From contig DFDL01000071.1 in NCBI GenBank assembly GCA_002367715.1, positions 1 through 6,534 on the forward strand: 6,534 nt of DNA, read 5' to 3'. Position numbers and translations under genes: made by a program. The stretch's first letter is position 1, and each line of letters begins with the position of its first letter. The notes below the pieces were generated by a model. That model ran no database searches. It saw only the letters and a list, made by a program, of their open reading frames with translations, and was not told the DNA's origin. Below are positions 5,344 to 6,534 of the stretch, in pieces. This DNA is from Actinobacteria bacterium UBA3028 (GTDB lineage Bacteria > Actinomycetota > Actinomycetes > Nanopelagicales > Nanopelagicaceae).

Positions 5344-6534
5344 TTAGAGTGAGTCCATAATATGTCGATTGCCGCGATCAAAGGTCGCATAGTTCCAGCA
5401 CCAATCAGCGATGGTGCCGATTCGGTTGCGGCCGCCCATTAGGTAGAAGAGGTGCAGGAAGAGCCAGGCAACCCAAGCTGGAAAACCAGAGAATTTGATT
5501 CTGCCAGCTTCAACAATTGCTTTATGGCGACCAATTGTTGCCATTGAACCCTTATCTCGATATTTGAATTCCGTTAACTTCTCACCTTTAGCAATTCTTA
5601 AGATTTGTGCTGCGACAAACTTGCCTTGTTGCAACGCAACGGGAGCAACCATAGGAAGAAAGCGACCAGCTTTATCTTTAGCGCCGCAGATATCTCCAAC
5701 GCCCCAGATACCCGGATAGTTTGTTGCGGCAAGAGTTGGGTCAACGCTCAATCTATTTCCATCAAGGGGAAGTGAGAGGTTTTCTATAACCGGTGCACCC
5801 TTAACACCTGCTGCCCAGATAGTTACTTCAGCTGGGATAAAGCTCTCATCGCGCAATTGAATCTCATGGTGCTTAACTGATTTAACCGCAGTGTCGAGTT
5901 TGACTATAACTCCGAGTGATTCTAAAGATTTTTTAGTCTTCTCGGATAGTGAAGGCGCAAAACTTGGGAGCAACCTTGGGCCAGCTTCGAGCAAATAAAT
6001 ATCGATATGGTTGGCCGCATGTTTCTGATCATTAGTTAACGGACCACGGACAAGTTCTGCAAGTGCTCCTGCCATTTCAACGCCAGTAGGGCCACCACCA
6101 ACTACGACAACTGAGAGCCTTGTGTCATCTTCAAAGCGACAGAGATCTTCAAATCGACGCATAACTTCGGCGCGAATTTGTAGCGCTTCACTTATTGATT
6201 TCATTCCAAGGGCGAACTCAGTTACACCCGGTGTTCCAAAATCTGCTGTTACTGAGCCCATTGCGATAATCAAATGATCAAAAGGGAGAACTTCGCTGCT
6301 ATCTAATTTAATGATCTTGTTCTTGTGATCTATTGAGATTGGGCTTGCCATTCGGAATTTTCCATTGAATGATCGGAGCGCGCCACGAATTGGATATGCA
6401 ACATGATCAGCCGCAAGGCCGGCGGTTGATACTTGGTATAGCAAGGGGAGGAAGGTCTGATAGTTATGGCGATCAACGACAGTTATATCTGCGCTCTCGC
6501 CGAGGGCCTTTGCCGCTGCGATTCCGCCAAAGCC
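5344..6534 (-). CDS. ndh: Type II NADH:quinone oxidoreductase (NDH-2), N-terminus beyond the window
   Basis: Single-subunit flavoenzyme that passes electrons from NADH through FAD to menaquinone at the inner membrane face without pumping protons. The frame stays open to 6534, so 396 residues are visible and about ten are missing. The first visible residues, GFGG, finish the FAD Rossmann motif; D21 (TVVDRHNY) ends its second strand, then QTFLPLLYQVSTAGL at 26-40 is typical of NDH-2. The NADH Rossmann motif is GGGPTGVE at 146-153 with E183 (LLEAGPR). The second FAD motif GIWGVGDICG is at 275-284, and the quinone-region motif APVALQQGK is at 297-305. The C-terminal amphipathic helix at 350-372 (FPAWVAWLFLHLFYLMGG, then RNR) is the usual membrane anchor. 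A TTG at 6444 is internal, not the start. Any promoter lies outside. The alpha/beta hydrolase begins one base after its stop. Confidence 0.95.
   Translation of the reverse strand, partial: GFGGIAAAKALGESADITVVDRHNYQTFLPLLYQVSTAGLAADHVAYPIRGALRSFNGKFRMASPISIDHKNKIIKLDSSEVLPFDHLIIAMGSVTADFGTPGVTEFALGMKSISEALQIRAEVMRRFEDLCRFEDDTRLSVVVVGGGPTGVEMAGALAELVRGPLTNDQKHAANHIDIYLLEAGPRLLPSFAPSLSEKTKKSLESLGVIVKLDTAVKSVKHHEIQLRDESFIPAEVTIWAAGVKGAPVIENLSLPLDGNRLSVDPTLAATNYPGIWGVGDICGAKDKAGRFLPMVAPVALQQGKFVAAQILRIAKGEKLTEFKYRDKGSMATIGRHKAIVEAGRIKFSGFPAWVAWLFLHLFYLMGGRNRIGTIADWCWNYATFDRGNRHIMDSL

Noticed and set aside
6442..6444. TTG at 6444 as the start of ndh
   Set aside because: Translation continues upstream to the window edge with the conserved GFGG of the FAD-binding motif, so the TTG is an internal leucine.

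Overview
The window looks like a compact, low-to-moderate GC actinobacterial chromosome segment. Three lines of evidence support this. The cysS-rlmB gene order is familiar from Actinobacteria such as Mycobacterium. The GMC oxidoreductase closely resembles mycobacterial ChoD, as I remember that sequence. The genes are densely packed, with gaps of 1-30 bp almost everywhere and no Shine-Dalgarno motif at any of the four visible starts. The base composition is AT-richer than in classical high-GC actinomycetes, which fits a streamlined aquatic lineage such as acI/Nanopelagicales. That placement is inference from composition and gene style, not a search.

Layout, left to right. On the plus strand: the 3' part of cysS (1-1017, start outside the window), rlmB (1042-1866) and an SGNH/GDSL hydrolase with a hydrophobic C-terminal tail (1869-2654) form one tightly packed run. 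A 105-bp spacer with a plausible extended -10 promoter follows, then tRNA-Thr(UGU) with an encoded CCA (2760-2834). After only 30 bp comes a ChoD-type GMC flavoprotein oxidoreductase (2865-4538). On the minus strand, converging on it: a BPHL-like alpha/beta hydrolase (5342-4524), whose stop codon lies inside the end of the oxidoreductase gene (15-bp overlap), preceded one base upstream by a type II NADH dehydrogenase (6534-5344, its first few codons outside the window).

Functionally, the left block serves translation: cysteine charging of tRNA, 23S rRNA 2'-O-methylation and a threonine tRNA. The right block is redox and small-molecule metabolism: a flavin oxidoreductase with a Cys4 cluster, a respiratory NADH:quinone oxidoreductase and a serine hydrolase translationally linked to it. 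There are no mobile elements, CRISPR arrays, long repeats or gene-free stretches over 300 bp. I see no convincing new defence or mobile system. The points most worth a second look are the Cys-x2-Cys-x2-Cys-x3-Cys motif in the GMC enzyme, the membrane-like tail of the SGNH hydrolase, and the start-codon and overlap architecture.
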